Assembly (NCBI RefSeq): GCF_019925205.1
Contig: NC_083567.1
Coordinates: 3,286,001 to 3,350,000 of the forward strand
Direction: 5' to 3'
DNA length: 64,000 nt
From: Metopolophium dirhodum
Lineage: Eukaryota > Arthropoda > Insecta > Hemiptera > Aphididae
Below the pieces are notes generated by a model. That model made no database searches. It was not told the DNA's origin and saw only the letters and a program-made list of their open reading frames with translations. Positions 39,701 through 48,467 of this stretch are shown here, one piece after another; positions within the stretch are counted from its first letter, which is position 1, and the number at the start of each line of letters is the position of its first letter. The position numbers were made by a program, and so were the translations under genes.

Positions 39701-39890
39701 TTATAACTTATATAGACTTTGCTTATTGTTTCAGATAATTTCATTGAGGTCAGGCTATAGAAGTGTTCCATTAAAAAATGGCTATTCTGAGGATATTCCT
39801 TTGGCGTCTCTCTTAGTACATATCACAATTAGAAGTAATACTGTTAGCAAACCAAACAATAATTTTTTTTTTAAATCTATTCAAAGTTAA
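15703..39890 (+). CDS. sl: phosphoinositide phospholipase C gamma (small wing)
   Basis: Hydrolyses PIP2 to IP3 and diacylglycerol downstream of receptor tyrosine kinases at the plasma membrane. Twenty coding exons join in phase to 1217 aa: 15703-15904, 16033-16182, 19721-19859, 19988-20150, 20215-20406, 22386-22501, 22941-23147, 23209-23441, 23503-23714, 24517-24686, 24777-24918, 25002-25183, 25258-25435, 36836-36901, 37697-37897, 38526-38747, 38815-39136, 39197-39457, 39527-39666, 39735-39890. Domain order: PH (about 15-140), EF hands (to 300), X box (SHNTYLTGDQ His319, ELDCWDGPDG, YHGHTLT His364), first half of split PH (470-535), SH2 (WFHGKL, FLVRQSD), SH2 (SWYLPHV, FLVRPCE), SH3 (785-851, WWRGDYGG), second PH half, Y box (925-1080) and C2 (to 1217, NPFVIVEVYGAEYDS). 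Both catalytic His and both SH2 FLVR motifs are present. Tyr775 in a 22-codon exon may be the activating tyrosine. Two antisense genes are nested within. Confidence 0.96.
16700..17235 (-). repeat. dispersed repeat copy in PLC-gamma intron 2
   Basis: The reverse complement of 16717-16835 matches the right end of the repeat at 35299-36475 nearly base for base (ACAGCAGAGCGACATCCACT, ATACAATGATATTATATCAT, then GATT-TCTGAGCG). The copy goes on to about 17210 and ends near CATCGCTCGGCTAAAAATC. It has no coding capacity beyond chance frames. Confidence 0.65.
17236..19720. other. rest of PLC-gamma intron 2
   Basis: No exon seen. It holds transposon debris: a GGGGTCCGGACCCAATGG block at 17355-17385, a G13 run at 17808-17820, an (ATT)-rich patch at 18488, and a CATAGGCGCAATTAGG-type terminus at about 19216 followed by GGGGCTTAGCCCC. 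Confidence 0.45.
20870..21298 (-). CDS. AP-2sigma: AP-2 complex subunit sigma, intronless, nested in PLC-gamma
   Basis: Small subunit of the clathrin adaptor AP-2 at the plasma membrane. With alpha it binds acidic dileucine cargo signals. A single uninterrupted frame encodes 142 aa, the exact family length. It runs from MIRFILIQNRAGKTRLAKWY through FVEFRNFKIIYRRYAGLYF and YLEAIHNFVEVLNEYFHNVC to VLKQLLMLSSLE. Identity to the vertebrate protein is very high by eye, with a few changes only. It lies wholly inside PLC-gamma intron 5 (20407-22385), on the opposite strand, with its own flanks. Codons are richer in G and C at third positions than in the host exons. The lack of introns could be ancestral or could mark a functional retrocopy. 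No poly(A) remnant or flanking duplication was noticed. Confidence 0.96.
   Translation of the reverse strand: MIRFILIQNRAGKTRLAKWYMNFDDDEKQKLIEEVHAVVTVRDAKHTNFVEFRNFKIIYRRYAGLYFCICVDVGDNNLCYLEAIHNFVEVLNEYFHNVCELDLVFNFYKVYTVVDEMFLAGEIRETSQTKVLKQLLMLSSLE
21299..21560 (-). promoter_or_regulatory. probable promoter region of the nested AP-2 sigma gene
   Basis: Directly upstream of the minus-strand start and more CpG-bearing than the intron around it (CGCGTAAC, GCGTCGTC, TACTCGGGAAC). No TATA box stands out. Beyond about 21600 the intron returns to plain AT-rich sequence without visible exons up to 22385. Confidence 0.35.
25594..30813 (-). CDS. RR-domain cuticular protein, nested in PLC-gamma intron 13
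   Basis: Secreted structural protein of the cuticle, predicted to bind chitin. Three coding exons: 30775-30813, 27624-27704 and 25594-27324. All are phase 0, giving 616 aa. The first two exons supply MRKMELSLKNVVQ and the hydrophobic ILVLIVVMTRVES, a good signal peptide. The third begins EIPQYRFHYYVQDD and continues with YKPPQEE, NGEKIGSYYNIADSNGDM and RIVNYRVD, a Rebers-Riddiford (chitin_bind_4) module at about 45-100. The rest is long, low complexity and Ser/Thr/Gln/Pro-rich. It has tandem KPLETHDK-type octapeptide repeats (coded near 25940-26035) and Pro-rich ends. The in-frame Met at 27339 is intronic: TTACAG at 27325-27330 is the acceptor. The promoter has a TATA box and Inr at 30860-30896. 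The whole gene lies antisense inside PLC-gamma. Confidence 0.88.
27378..27583. mobile_element. 206-bp hAT-like MITE in the cuticular gene intron
   Basis: Ends are CAGTGGCAG and its exact inverse CTGCCACTG. The element is flanked by the perfect 8-bp duplication CTAAAATG (27370-27377 and 27584-27591). The 8-bp duplication and CAG...CTG ends indicate the hAT superfamily. There is no coding capacity. It lies in intron 2 of the RR cuticular gene. Confidence 0.85.
27705..30774. other. intron 1 of the cuticular gene
   Basis: AT-rich, with no further exon seen on either strand. A GC-richer patch at about 30520-30620 (GCGGCAACCCGCG, GCAGCCGGCGGCC) stands out from its surroundings and could be an enhancer or a transposon remnant. 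Confidence 0.4.
30860..30896 (-). promoter_or_regulatory. TATA box and initiator of the cuticular gene
   Basis: On the minus strand TATAAAAG (30896-30889) is followed about 30 nt later by ATCAGT (initiator TCAGT at 30864-30860). This is the spacing of a classic arthropod TATA/Inr promoter. Start of transcription near 30862 would give a 5' UTR of about 50 nt before ATG at 30813. Confidence 0.7.
30914..34018. other. left part of PLC-gamma intron 13 beyond the nested gene
   Basis: No convincing gene. A 72-codon minus frame at 31122-31340 (ENPMYQCPVYK) is isolated and unconfirmed. The rest is AT-rich with scattered short CpG patches (33200-33420, 32740-32800). Confidence 0.4.
34800..34925 (+). 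mobile_element. half-copy of the fold-back MITE found in RpS4
   Basis: AACGTGATCTGCTGAGC, TTACGCACTTGTAAGACAG and TTTGTGTAGCATCCTCTTAA match the right arm of the element at 63021-63400 and, inverted, the window end. Just upstream (34590-34730) are several GGTAATTACCG and GGTATACC motifs in inverted order. Confidence 0.65.
35299..36475 (+). repeat. long dispersed repeat with GATTCTGAGC inverted ends
   Basis: Starts near GATTCTGAGCAAAG and, near 36340-36352, carries the inverted form CGCTCAGAATC. It continues to ACAGCAGAGCGACATCCACT. The middle has T-rich and A-rich blocks and two near-copies of a segment TCAATTTTTTTAGTTTTTTT-like around 35725 and 36210. No coding potential. Related pieces lie at 10905-10995 and 16700-17235. 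Confidence 0.65.
37994..38142. mobile_element. 149-bp MITE with TAGGCRTAACTAG ends
   Basis: Left end TAGGCATAACTAG, right end inverted TAGGCGTAACTAG. Inside are inverted GGGCTTCAGCCCC / GGGCTGAAGCCCC blocks. The 7-bp direct repeat TTCAGCA flanks it (37987-37993 and 38143-38149). It lies in PLC-gamma intron 15. Confidence 0.75.
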
Positions 39891-42250
39891 TTATTTTGAT
39901 CGTATGTTAAGTAATAATTGCTAATCGGCTATTTATAGACTTTTCATTTAAATGAATAATAAAAATTAACTGCCTTTCATTGTATGTAAAATATTTTACA
40001 TAAATATATTTAGTAAATGAGATGCAATTTTATTCCAATGTTTAAAAAAAAAAATGTTGTTTACTATTATAGTTAGAACTGTTGATTAAAAATAATATTT
40101 TATTGTAAATAAATGTGTGAATCGATAAAACACCAGTACATCTTAAAATTGATATTTTTCGAAATTTTAAAATAATTTAAGGGGTTTTATATAGGCAATT
40201 TTATGAACTTTAATGTATAAAAAAGTTTTAATCAAAAACTAGTTTCTTATATTTTTATAGACATTTCGGTTATAAGTTAGTATCACTTGTTTTTTTATGT
40301 TATCTAAATATATAAATATTGGTTGTAGTAAATTGTTGTAAACCAATATATATTTTTTTATTAGACTGAACTTTTTCAGTTATTTATTTTATGTGTTTAT
40401 CAAGTATCATTTGTAGAAATAAAAATAAAAATTACAATATTTTTATTTAAAATATTAATAAATATAATACATACTATGTAAGACAAATGAGACCAGTAAA
40501 CAAATTAAATATTAATATTATTCAACTTAAACCATTCTATGTTCTACATCTGATAAAAATGATACTGTGTTTGTCAGCTTAATTCAGCTATTGATAGCGC
40601 CTTTTAGATATTACTACAAATTATTATTTCACATATAGTTACATGTCACTAATTGTATTGCAATCTTACCTTGTATGTTTATCTACCTAATTGTACAAAG
40701 GGTTCGGGTCATATATTTCATAATAGATAAATAAAATATTATTAGCAATATATGAATGATAAAATCAAAATTGCAAACTGTGAAAATATAAAAAATATAA
40801 TAACCCAACTAACCTTTTGTAAGTTATTTTAAAATGGTACAAAGATGTGTGTACACTGTACTATGTTAACATTATGTTCATATATTATAGCTTTATATTG
40901 TATATTATTTAATTGATTTAGTTAATTTAAGTTTTTACAAATAGTGTTTTATAGTTTTTGGTATTTTTATAAAAAATATAAGGTAATAGGCAAAATATAT
41001 ATTTATGTTCTATTTATAAAATTTATCAAATATATTGATTATTATAAATATTATTATTATCTGTTAAATAAAAATTATACATAAAATATATTTTATCTTA
41101 CGCTTAAATATACTAAGCCTATTTCTATCCAAATTGTTTTTATTGTAAACAATTTATTATTTTTGTTTGTATTAAATGTTGATTATAATGGATAGACATA
41201 TAAGTATAGTATTATTTTAATGTTTTAGGTCTATTAATTATTCAAATGAGCATGATCAAAACGAATCACAAAAAAAAATATTTTATTAAGAATTATTTTG
41301 TGTTTAATTTATTTAATACTTTTATTACATAATATAACATATTTTGTTCTATTGTATTAATAATATATTATAACAAAACTTTTATCTATCTAGTGGAATG
41401 TAGTCCAAAGAAAATAATTTAAATAATATTTGTTCTTGAATATTAAAAATATTTTAGTCTTCTTACAAGTAAGTGTTGCTGCAAAGTTATTACTTTTATA
41501 ATTTGTTTCAACTAGGTTAGGGTACTCATTTTTTTTGTGTAACAAAAAACTCGAAAACTCTGGCAGCAACTCTCTATGCAAATGTTATGGGAAATGTGTC
41601 ACTTTACCCGGTCCATGCATATTGATGTTTTTGGTCCATTAAAATATTATTTCTCCCAATCAATCAATAAATGTATACATTGCACAGTTAATTTGGTGTT
41701 TCATAAAAAAAAATAATTATAAATTGTTAACTAAGTAATAAATTACTAACTTTAAATACCTATGTAAGTACAATGTTTCCTTTCAATTTAGTACATATGT
41801 ATTTAAAGGCATTGTTTATATAAACAAAATAGTATATAAATATATACTATTTTTCAAAGGCTATTGATTTTAAGCACATTACTCATTACTCAACACAAAA
41901 CCTAATTCTATATATCCCTATCCTGTACTGATGTTTATCCATCTTGCACCTATTCTAATTTCAAGTACCTACGGTTAAAAGTTTCTGAATAAGAGAATTA
42001 TTGTACTATGATAATAGTAAATTGACGTATGCATCAATGACAATAACATGTAAATACATTTTTTTAATTTTTATTTATAGTTGTTACAAGTTAAATACAT
42101 AATCATCAAACATTTGATTTATAATGTACTTAGCGGGATACAAAATATTCTGGTATGTAGCGAGCACAAAGAACTCGTAACATCAAATTAAAATAAAAAG
42201 ACAGTCGATGTATCACACGTACAAAAACATTGGCAATAAAATATTACTTG
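39891..42250. other. 3' flank of PLC-gamma and intergenic stretch
   Basis: Candidate polyadenylation signals for PLC-gamma (AATAAA) are near 39957 and 40106. The rest is AT-rich with no gene seen. The frames present (for example 41390-41581, minus) show no recognisable protein features. Confidence 0.45.
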
Positions 42251-42254
42251 AGTT

Positions 42255-42454
42255 CTAGTCGTGAAGAACTGTTTCGCCCCTGGGGCAACCGTTTTCTTGT
42301 GCGTACATTAGACCGTACCTGTCACGCTCGATCTTGTTGCAAGCGTAGTGCGCCGTTTTCAACAAACTAGGTAAGTACTTCGTACGTTCTCTCGTTGTCC
42401 ATAGCAGCTCAATCGACTTGTGATTGTCAACACGATTTACGCTAAAACCGTAGG
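42255..42454 (-). CDS. possible terminal exon of an unidentified gene
   Basis: A minus-strand frame with ordinary, GC-balanced codons ends in TAG at 42255. It can start after a TTTTAG acceptor near 42455 (peptide VNRVDNHKSIELLW, then TAHYACNKIERDRYGLMYAQ and a stop after ETVLHD). AATAAA on the minus strand at about 42070 could be its polyadenylation signal. Composition and codon use differ from the AT-rich surroundings, which favours a real exon. I do not recognise the protein and found no upstream exons. Confidence 0.35.
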
Positions 42455-42465
42455 CCGTAGCCACG

Positions 42466-42508
42466 GACTAAGATATATCTTAAGTATACCTTAGTCAGTG
42501 ACCGTAAC
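42466..42508. repeat. palindromic element, copy 1
   Basis: CACGGACTAAGATATATCTT... answered by CTTAGTCAGTG. Arms of about 12 bp with one mismatch. Related in skeleton to copies at 42785 and 44301. Confidence 0.65.
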
Positions 42509-42784
42509 CAGCAGGCCAGTATTTAGGGGGGGAGGCATTACCCCTCCTGGTGAAACTTGGGGGTGGTAAATTTTCATGAACTTTTATTTATTATTAAGCC
42601 AACATAGTTATAACTTTGAAAATTATGTAAAATGTTTTTAGCCTGGTACTTTAAGGGCCCCGGATGCATGTATTCAGGTTTTTTTGAATACGGGTAAACA
42701 AGAATTTAATATCATGCTGCAGGTAGTTGGTAAATTGCAGGGCTCTTCCCTTAGGTTCAGACTTCAGATCTTAGCTAAGCGCAC

Positions 42785-42811
42785 GGACTAAGATAAATTT
42801 TATCTTAGTCC
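42785..42811. repeat. palindromic element, copy 2
   Basis: Perfect 13-bp arms (GGACTAAGATAAA and its inverse) around a single central base. Confidence 0.9.
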
Positions 42812-42937
42812 ATGGCTAAACGTAAACCGAATCAGCAGCTGCAGATCGAGTGTCGCTTCTATATTGTTCTATTATCTGGTTACGGTAGCAGGAGTGCCAG
42901 GACTATATAGGACATTGGGACCACAGGGCAGTACTCA

Positions 42938-43112
42938 TAGGTGCGACTAGGGTTAAAATTCTGGGGGGCTAACAAAACTATTTATTTAAAATAACCCACA
43001 GGGGGATTATATCTAAATCAATAAGTGATATTTTTTTGAGGGGGGGAGTGGGGGGCTAAATCTTAGTCAGGAGGGCTAAGCCCCCCCCCCTAGTTGTGCA
43101 AATGCCACCTCG
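42938..43112 (+). mobile_element. MITE with CATAGGTGCGACTAG / CTAGTTGTGC ends
   Basis: Same internal block order as 9857-9990 (GGGTTAAAATTCTGG, CTAACAAAACTATT, AATAACCCA, GTGATATTTTTTTG). Long G and C runs (43043-43090) lie next to the right end CCCCTAGTTGTGC. Ends are imperfectly inverted. Confidence 0.65.
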
Positions 43113-44190
43113 CCACTCATATTTTAATTATACTTATGTCCGATACGTTATCCAGCAACCCATCATAATATACGAATTTCATATTTTTCTTTTGGCAAAT
43201 ACTTATAGGTATGAAATTTGAATAATTATTCGAATGATTTTTAAGCACATTTATTCAAATAACCTGTTTAAAAACTATTCAACTAATTTTATTTAGACGA
43301 TTATTTAAATACACATAATTATATTATGTATTCAAGAAATGCACTATTCTACCTATACGACCAAGAACATGAGTAGAGGTAATTTTAGACAATATTCATA
43401 GTGATTTTGCGATTACAAAATCTAATTGCCGTTATTATAGTAATAATATTATTATCGTCGTAATATTACTATTGACGTTATTGTATTGCGTAGTTATATA
43501 GTCAGTCGTATTTATTGTATAATCTATTAATTGTCATTTGTTTATTATTTTTAATAATTTAAAATTTCAAAATAAATAACTAAGTGGTTCAATGAAGAGA
43601 AAATTAAAGAATTAAACGTCATGAAAAAACAAAAAAAACTACACGGTAGTTAGGATAAATTTAGGTTTAGAACTAGTTTATCTACTAGCGCACAATCGAA
43701 ATGTTTGTGAAAACTGATAAGCTGAAATCAAATTTGACTTAAAACATTAAACTTAAAAACATTTAATTCGATATATAAGTGTAATAATCAAAAATTGCTT
43801 TTTAACTTGTACATTTACTGGAATAAATATTAACCATTGATTAGACGCATTGAAATAGTGAGTGTAGTGTTGTTGTATATTAAATAATCAAATTTTTAAC
43901 AATACAATTTTATTCTATGATCCAATTATAGTTGCCTATAGCCACTCGTATATAAGCAACTAATTACATACGACACTAATTTAAAAATAAATTATGCTTA
44001 CATTTTATTTTAGCATTGAAGAAAATAGAGAAGGACAATTTGGGGCTCAAAATTGTAAATCGTACACGGGGCCCATAAAGCGGTAAATCAGGCCCTGACG
44101 ACAGTACGACACCCAATGAACTGGCCGTGCATTCAAGCTATGAAGAATGTACCTAAGTACCTGTAGCTTTCACGGTTTGGGACGGGTACA
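43113..44190. other. intergenic stretch before the hairpin cluster
   Basis: AT-rich, no gene seen. A CAGGCCCTG-type terminus near 44093-44101, preceded by GGGGCCCATAAAGCGG, looks like the end of a hAT-like MITE. Confidence 0.4.
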
Positions 44191-44193
44191 GAT

Positions 44194-44332
44194 CATAGAT
44201 AATTTAATTATAACATTATCTATGGTCTTAGATAGTATCCAATATCCATGAACATTAGAGAATAGAGGATAATGTTCATGATAGTATCTTAAGCCGTGGT
44301 CACGATTTAAGATATATATATCTTAAATCGTG
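44194..44332. repeat. cluster of three hairpins upstream of ATP synthase f
   Basis: Consecutive inverted repeats: CATAGATAAT (44194-44203) with ATTATCTATG (44215-44224); CATGAACATTA (44247-44257) with TAATGTTCATG (44270-44280); and a perfect 32-nt palindrome at 44301-44332 with half-site CACGATTTAAGATATA. The last shares its skeleton with 42466 and 42785. It ends about 280 bp upstream of the next start codon. Confidence 0.85.
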
Positions 44333-44446
44333 GCCGTGGTACACGACTGGTACCTTTGAATGTACGCGTACCGTGAACTGGTCACACTGGCCCGGTCCAG
44401 CTGTTTGGGTGGTGCTGATAAAGAGTAAAGACCCACGGAAAACCTC

Positions 44447-44470
44447 AATAATAATAATAATAATAATAAT
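44447..44470. repeat. (AAT)n microsatellite
   Basis: About eight AAT units, roughly 145 bp upstream of the ATP synthase f start codon. Confidence 0.95.
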
Positions 44471-44612
44471 TTGCAAATTGTGAGTCGACTGTTTAACCTT
44501 CATCGTGCGGACGACCGATCAATTTTACGTCCGTTTGTCACTGGGCGATAACTAACTACCGACTTCGTTGTTTTTTCTGGTCCATCCAGTCCGTTTTACA
44601 GCATCGTTCAAG

Positions 44613-45765
44613 ATGGGAATCGGCGACTATCCTGTCGAATACAACCCAAAAGTCCATGGACCGTACGATCCTGCTCGTTATTACGGCACACCCGACAAAC
44701 CTTTTGGGCAACTAAAACTGGGAGAGGTAACTATTTTTTTCTCTCGATATTTTAACCTAACTACGCACCCTGGAGCCGACGAACACGTTCCGTGTTTGCA
44801 GCCGTAAAATATATTCGTTGGATTTATTTATTTTTTGGATGTTCCATACCTAAGTATAATGATTCCGTATCTAACAACAATCAACTTTATGCCGATCGAA
44901 GTTTGACAGTAGTATAGTGGCCCCCAAGTGGTACGTTTAAATAGTAACTACTAGCCCAATTGTTTGACCTATGAATATTTCTCAAAATGTTGAAATTGAT
45001 CACAGATTACCTTTACTTATGTCCAATATAATGTGGCTTGTATCAGTTGAATCATTACTCCGTGCTACTAAGTCCAAACTTATGAAGTGTGTTGGTATGT
45101 TTGAAAATATAAATAAAATAACCAAAAAAGAACACCCTTTGTCCTTCATTAAAATTCATACTTACCTATTTATAACTTTCATACTTTTGACATTTGATAC
45201 AATTATCAGTTTTAGTGGGAGATTTGTTATTTAATAATTAATACCTATTTGTATAAGAAATTCTATTTAATATTACCATTGATTAAATATACAGTATGTG
45301 TAAATAATAGTACATAATAGTATGTTAAATCAATGATATTACATATAACTATATGTAAATTATTACTAATTTACAATTGTATAATTTTATATATCGGTTA
45401 AATTGATATTTGTATACAAAAATTAATTTTTGATTTATTTAGTAGATAGTTATTTAGTTACCAGCTACCTAAAATACATTTTAACTACTTAACACTTAAA
45501 TTTAATAATTAGTTTATCACTTTTATTCAATATTTTCATTATGTATTTTTTTTAGGTCACTGAATGGGTGGGACGTCGTAACAAATCTCCAAAAGCAATT
45601 GCTGGATTATTTTCCCGCGCATATTGGAGATGGTCACATAAATATATTCAACCGAAACGTACAACAGTTGCTCCATTGATTCATATTCTTGCAGGTTCCA
45701 TGATTTTTTTCTACGCTATTAACTATGGCAAATTTGTTCAACATCGCAACTACAAACACCACTAA
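44613..45765 (+). CDS. ATPsynF: ATP synthase subunit f, mitochondrial
   Basis: Small membrane subunit of the Fo part of mitochondrial ATP synthase, needed for complex stability and dimerisation. Two exons, 44613-44726 and 45556-45765 (GGAGAG|GTAACT, TTTTTTAG|GTCACT), join in phase 0 to 107 aa, the usual insect length. Residues 1-38 include GDYPVEYNPKVHGPYDPARYY and are matrix-facing. Then WVGRRNKSPKAIAGLFSRAY and WRWSHKYIQPKRTTVAPLI lead to a transmembrane segment (HILAGSMIFFYAINYGKF) and the basic tail HRNYKHH. There is no cleavable presequence, as normal for this subunit. The start at 44613 is the conserved one (MGIGDYP). The upstream in-frame ATG at 44568 would add an unlikely extension. 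AATAAA at about 45838 is the likely polyadenylation signal. Confidence 0.95.
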
Positions 45766-48467
45766 TAGTTAAATATTAAACAGCAGAATTTATATTATTA
45801 GTTTGATAAACATGATTTAATACACTTATACAATATAATAAAATACATGTATTTCAAAACAACAGAATATCTTTTTTATGAAGTTAGTATCAATTTGTAA
45901 TATTTATAGACATTAAAAAAATTATAATTGAAAAAAACTTAGTATTAATTATTATATTATTATGTGTTATACTTATACAACTAATTATTATAGCCATAAT
46001 TTCACACGAAGCCTTTTTGTAGTGCTTTTGAGAAGAATAACAATATTTATTTTAAAGATTTAGGTTAACACTTTTTGAAATATAGGTATATTAAATTTTA
46101 AAAGTTTTATAGTTTATTCGTAAACAACGTTACTATTTTACAAATACAAATAATTTATTGTATGATGATTATTTCATTCGTCATAAATGCTTTCTTTCAT
46201 TATTAATTTTCATCTAAAATCAAATTTAATTTTGAAATTTAACTAATTAATGGTAATATATGCTAGTTTTAGTTCAGTACCATAATAAAATCCTAGATTA
46301 GAATGAAAATCAAAGTACTTTTTATAAGTCACTGGAAATGCCGATTTGTTGATTGGATTATGTTTTTATGATATATGGGACAATAAAGTAAACACTATAA
46401 TGTTGAAAGTAACTTAAACCTTATTTCTTACTCAAAAAAATTAAATCAACTATCAGACTGTTTCATATTTTTAATTTTTATGGCTATTAAAATATAAAAG
46501 AAATCAAAGACTAATTTTTTATTTTTAATTAAATTAATAAAATAATAGTTTTTGGTAGGTAACATTTTCCATGACATAAAATATTATGTAAAATTATTTG
46601 ACGTGGGAGAAGGAATTGGAGTCATGTCATATCCTCACTTCGTAAACATGGCTAGAATGCTAGATATGAAAGTTTTGTGAGCTTCGTGAAAGGAGGGTAC
46701 AAGCAGAGGTTAAGTATATTAATAATAATAAAACTACTATAACATAAACAGAGATATAAATAAGCTAGATTCTAATAAATAAAATGCGTCTATGCAGTCG
46801 AGACTCAATTGATGAGGAATAATATATTGTAGTTATTGCATAGAATAATTTATTCAGTGGTTATTGTAGTAATAATACGTATCAACTATCAACACTATTG
46901 ACTTTTAAAAGTTCTTTTAGTTTTTGTACTATTTTTGCATGGTTTGTTGTTTTTATTGCATATTTTAATATTTAGCGATATTGAAAGTTATATTATAATT
47001 TATAGTGAATATTTATGCAATTTTAACTTGTAAGTGCTATAAGATCTCAACCTTAATTATTATTATACATATGTACAGTTACTCAGTAGTCAGTACTTAC
47101 TAGATACTTTCATGTAGTCAGTGGACAGTTTGTTAACGCACGGCAGTACTACACATTACAATCATCACCGTTTGGAAATTGTGGATAATTAACAAAAAAC
47201 AAGTGTTATTTTTTTTAAATTTAATTTTAAATGACTTCGTAAAAAATGAAATCAACTAGGTGTCACTGGATATCAAAAAAAGCCAAAGCCAAACACTTTA
47301 AATTGAAAGAATTATAAACTATTGTATTGTATTAATGGTATCATCATAAACTATTATACTATTCAAGAAAAAAAAATGTAGATAGTACCAACCAATGTTA
47401 AATTTTAAAATTGTTAGTAAAATATCCTCAATTGTAAAAAAGTTAAGCGATGGATTTTTAGTTTTACAATGAAGTTTTGGTGTGTGGGTTTTTTTTATAC
47501 TTTGGCTCCATTTTCTGGTAGTAAGATGTATGTAAAAGTACAATTTGTAATCTTTATACTCTATAGTCTTATAGATTAAACATTTCATCTAGGTTCTTGG
47601 TACTTTATACATTTATCATTTTTATTAGTTTCTGTAAAAACAAAATAAAATATAAATTATTTATTTATATTTTATTTGATCAAATGATTGATTTGTAATT
47701 GAATCATACTATATATAAATGCTAAAAATCTTTGCCCAACACCAATATTTTATCCAAAGATCGATGCGACGAAGTATCTTTATTGTATAGGTGCATATGT
47801 TATTTACTACCAGTTTTTTTTTAGTAATGTTTGGTATTGTTGATGGCGTGGAGGAGGGGGCAAAAATGTGTGTTTGCGGTGGGATTACACCTTAACCGGC
47901 CATTGGTACGAGTACCAGTACACTAAATCAGGCGCCTAGCCACAAGTGGCAGCTGTTCACCAGATGTTCAATATGGCTGGGGATCAGTGTTATTATGCAG
48001 TTTGAGTTGTCAAAAAACGCTTGAGATGTAAACCGTGCACTATTGTTTGTATACTTGTTAAGCATAGCACCTTTGAGTCGCCAATGTAATTATAGGGAAA
48101 TCACTAAATCGACTAAAACAACATTTGACGTTGATATTTTGTTTGTGTTTTGGTTCCATTGATACTACACTACCTTATCTAACCTTAAGTGTTGGACTAT
48201 GCAAAGACCCAAACACACAAAATATCAATGTCAAACGTCATTCCAGCTGATACCTCTATGATATAAATCAACAATTGTAAAATGCAATTTACTGTATTTA
48301 CTCTAAATAGTTACATCCGAAGTATTCTTGTTCAAAGCCATAGACTTATCTAACAATAACGATTAACAGATCCATAAATGTATATAAAAGAAAACTACAA
48401 TAAATATTTTACTCTTAGCAACTCAAAAATAATTTAACTATTGATTAATTAATGAAATGTTGTCTCT
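45766..48467. other. intergenic stretch between ATP synthase f and the ZNF839-like gene
   Basis: No gene seen. It holds the 3' flanks of both neighbours, a foldback at 48123-48237 and a GC-richer patch at about 47840-47960. The last 100 or so bases should be the 3' UTR of the minus-strand zinc-finger gene. Confidence 0.45.
48123..48237. repeat. foldback with about 30-bp arms
   Basis: TTTGACGTTGATATTTTGT (left) is answered by ACAAAATATCAATGTCAAA (right), with further pairing outside, around a loop of about 50 bp. Probably a small MITE or its remnant. Confidence 0.75.

Noticed and set aside
44971..45234. 87-codon plus frame in the ATP synthase f intron
   Set aside because: Not part of the spliced mRNA, no recognisable domain, composition like the intron.
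47319..47588. 89-codon minus frame
   Set aside because: Low-complexity Lys/Ile/Tyr-rich translation of AT-rich DNA; no supporting signals.
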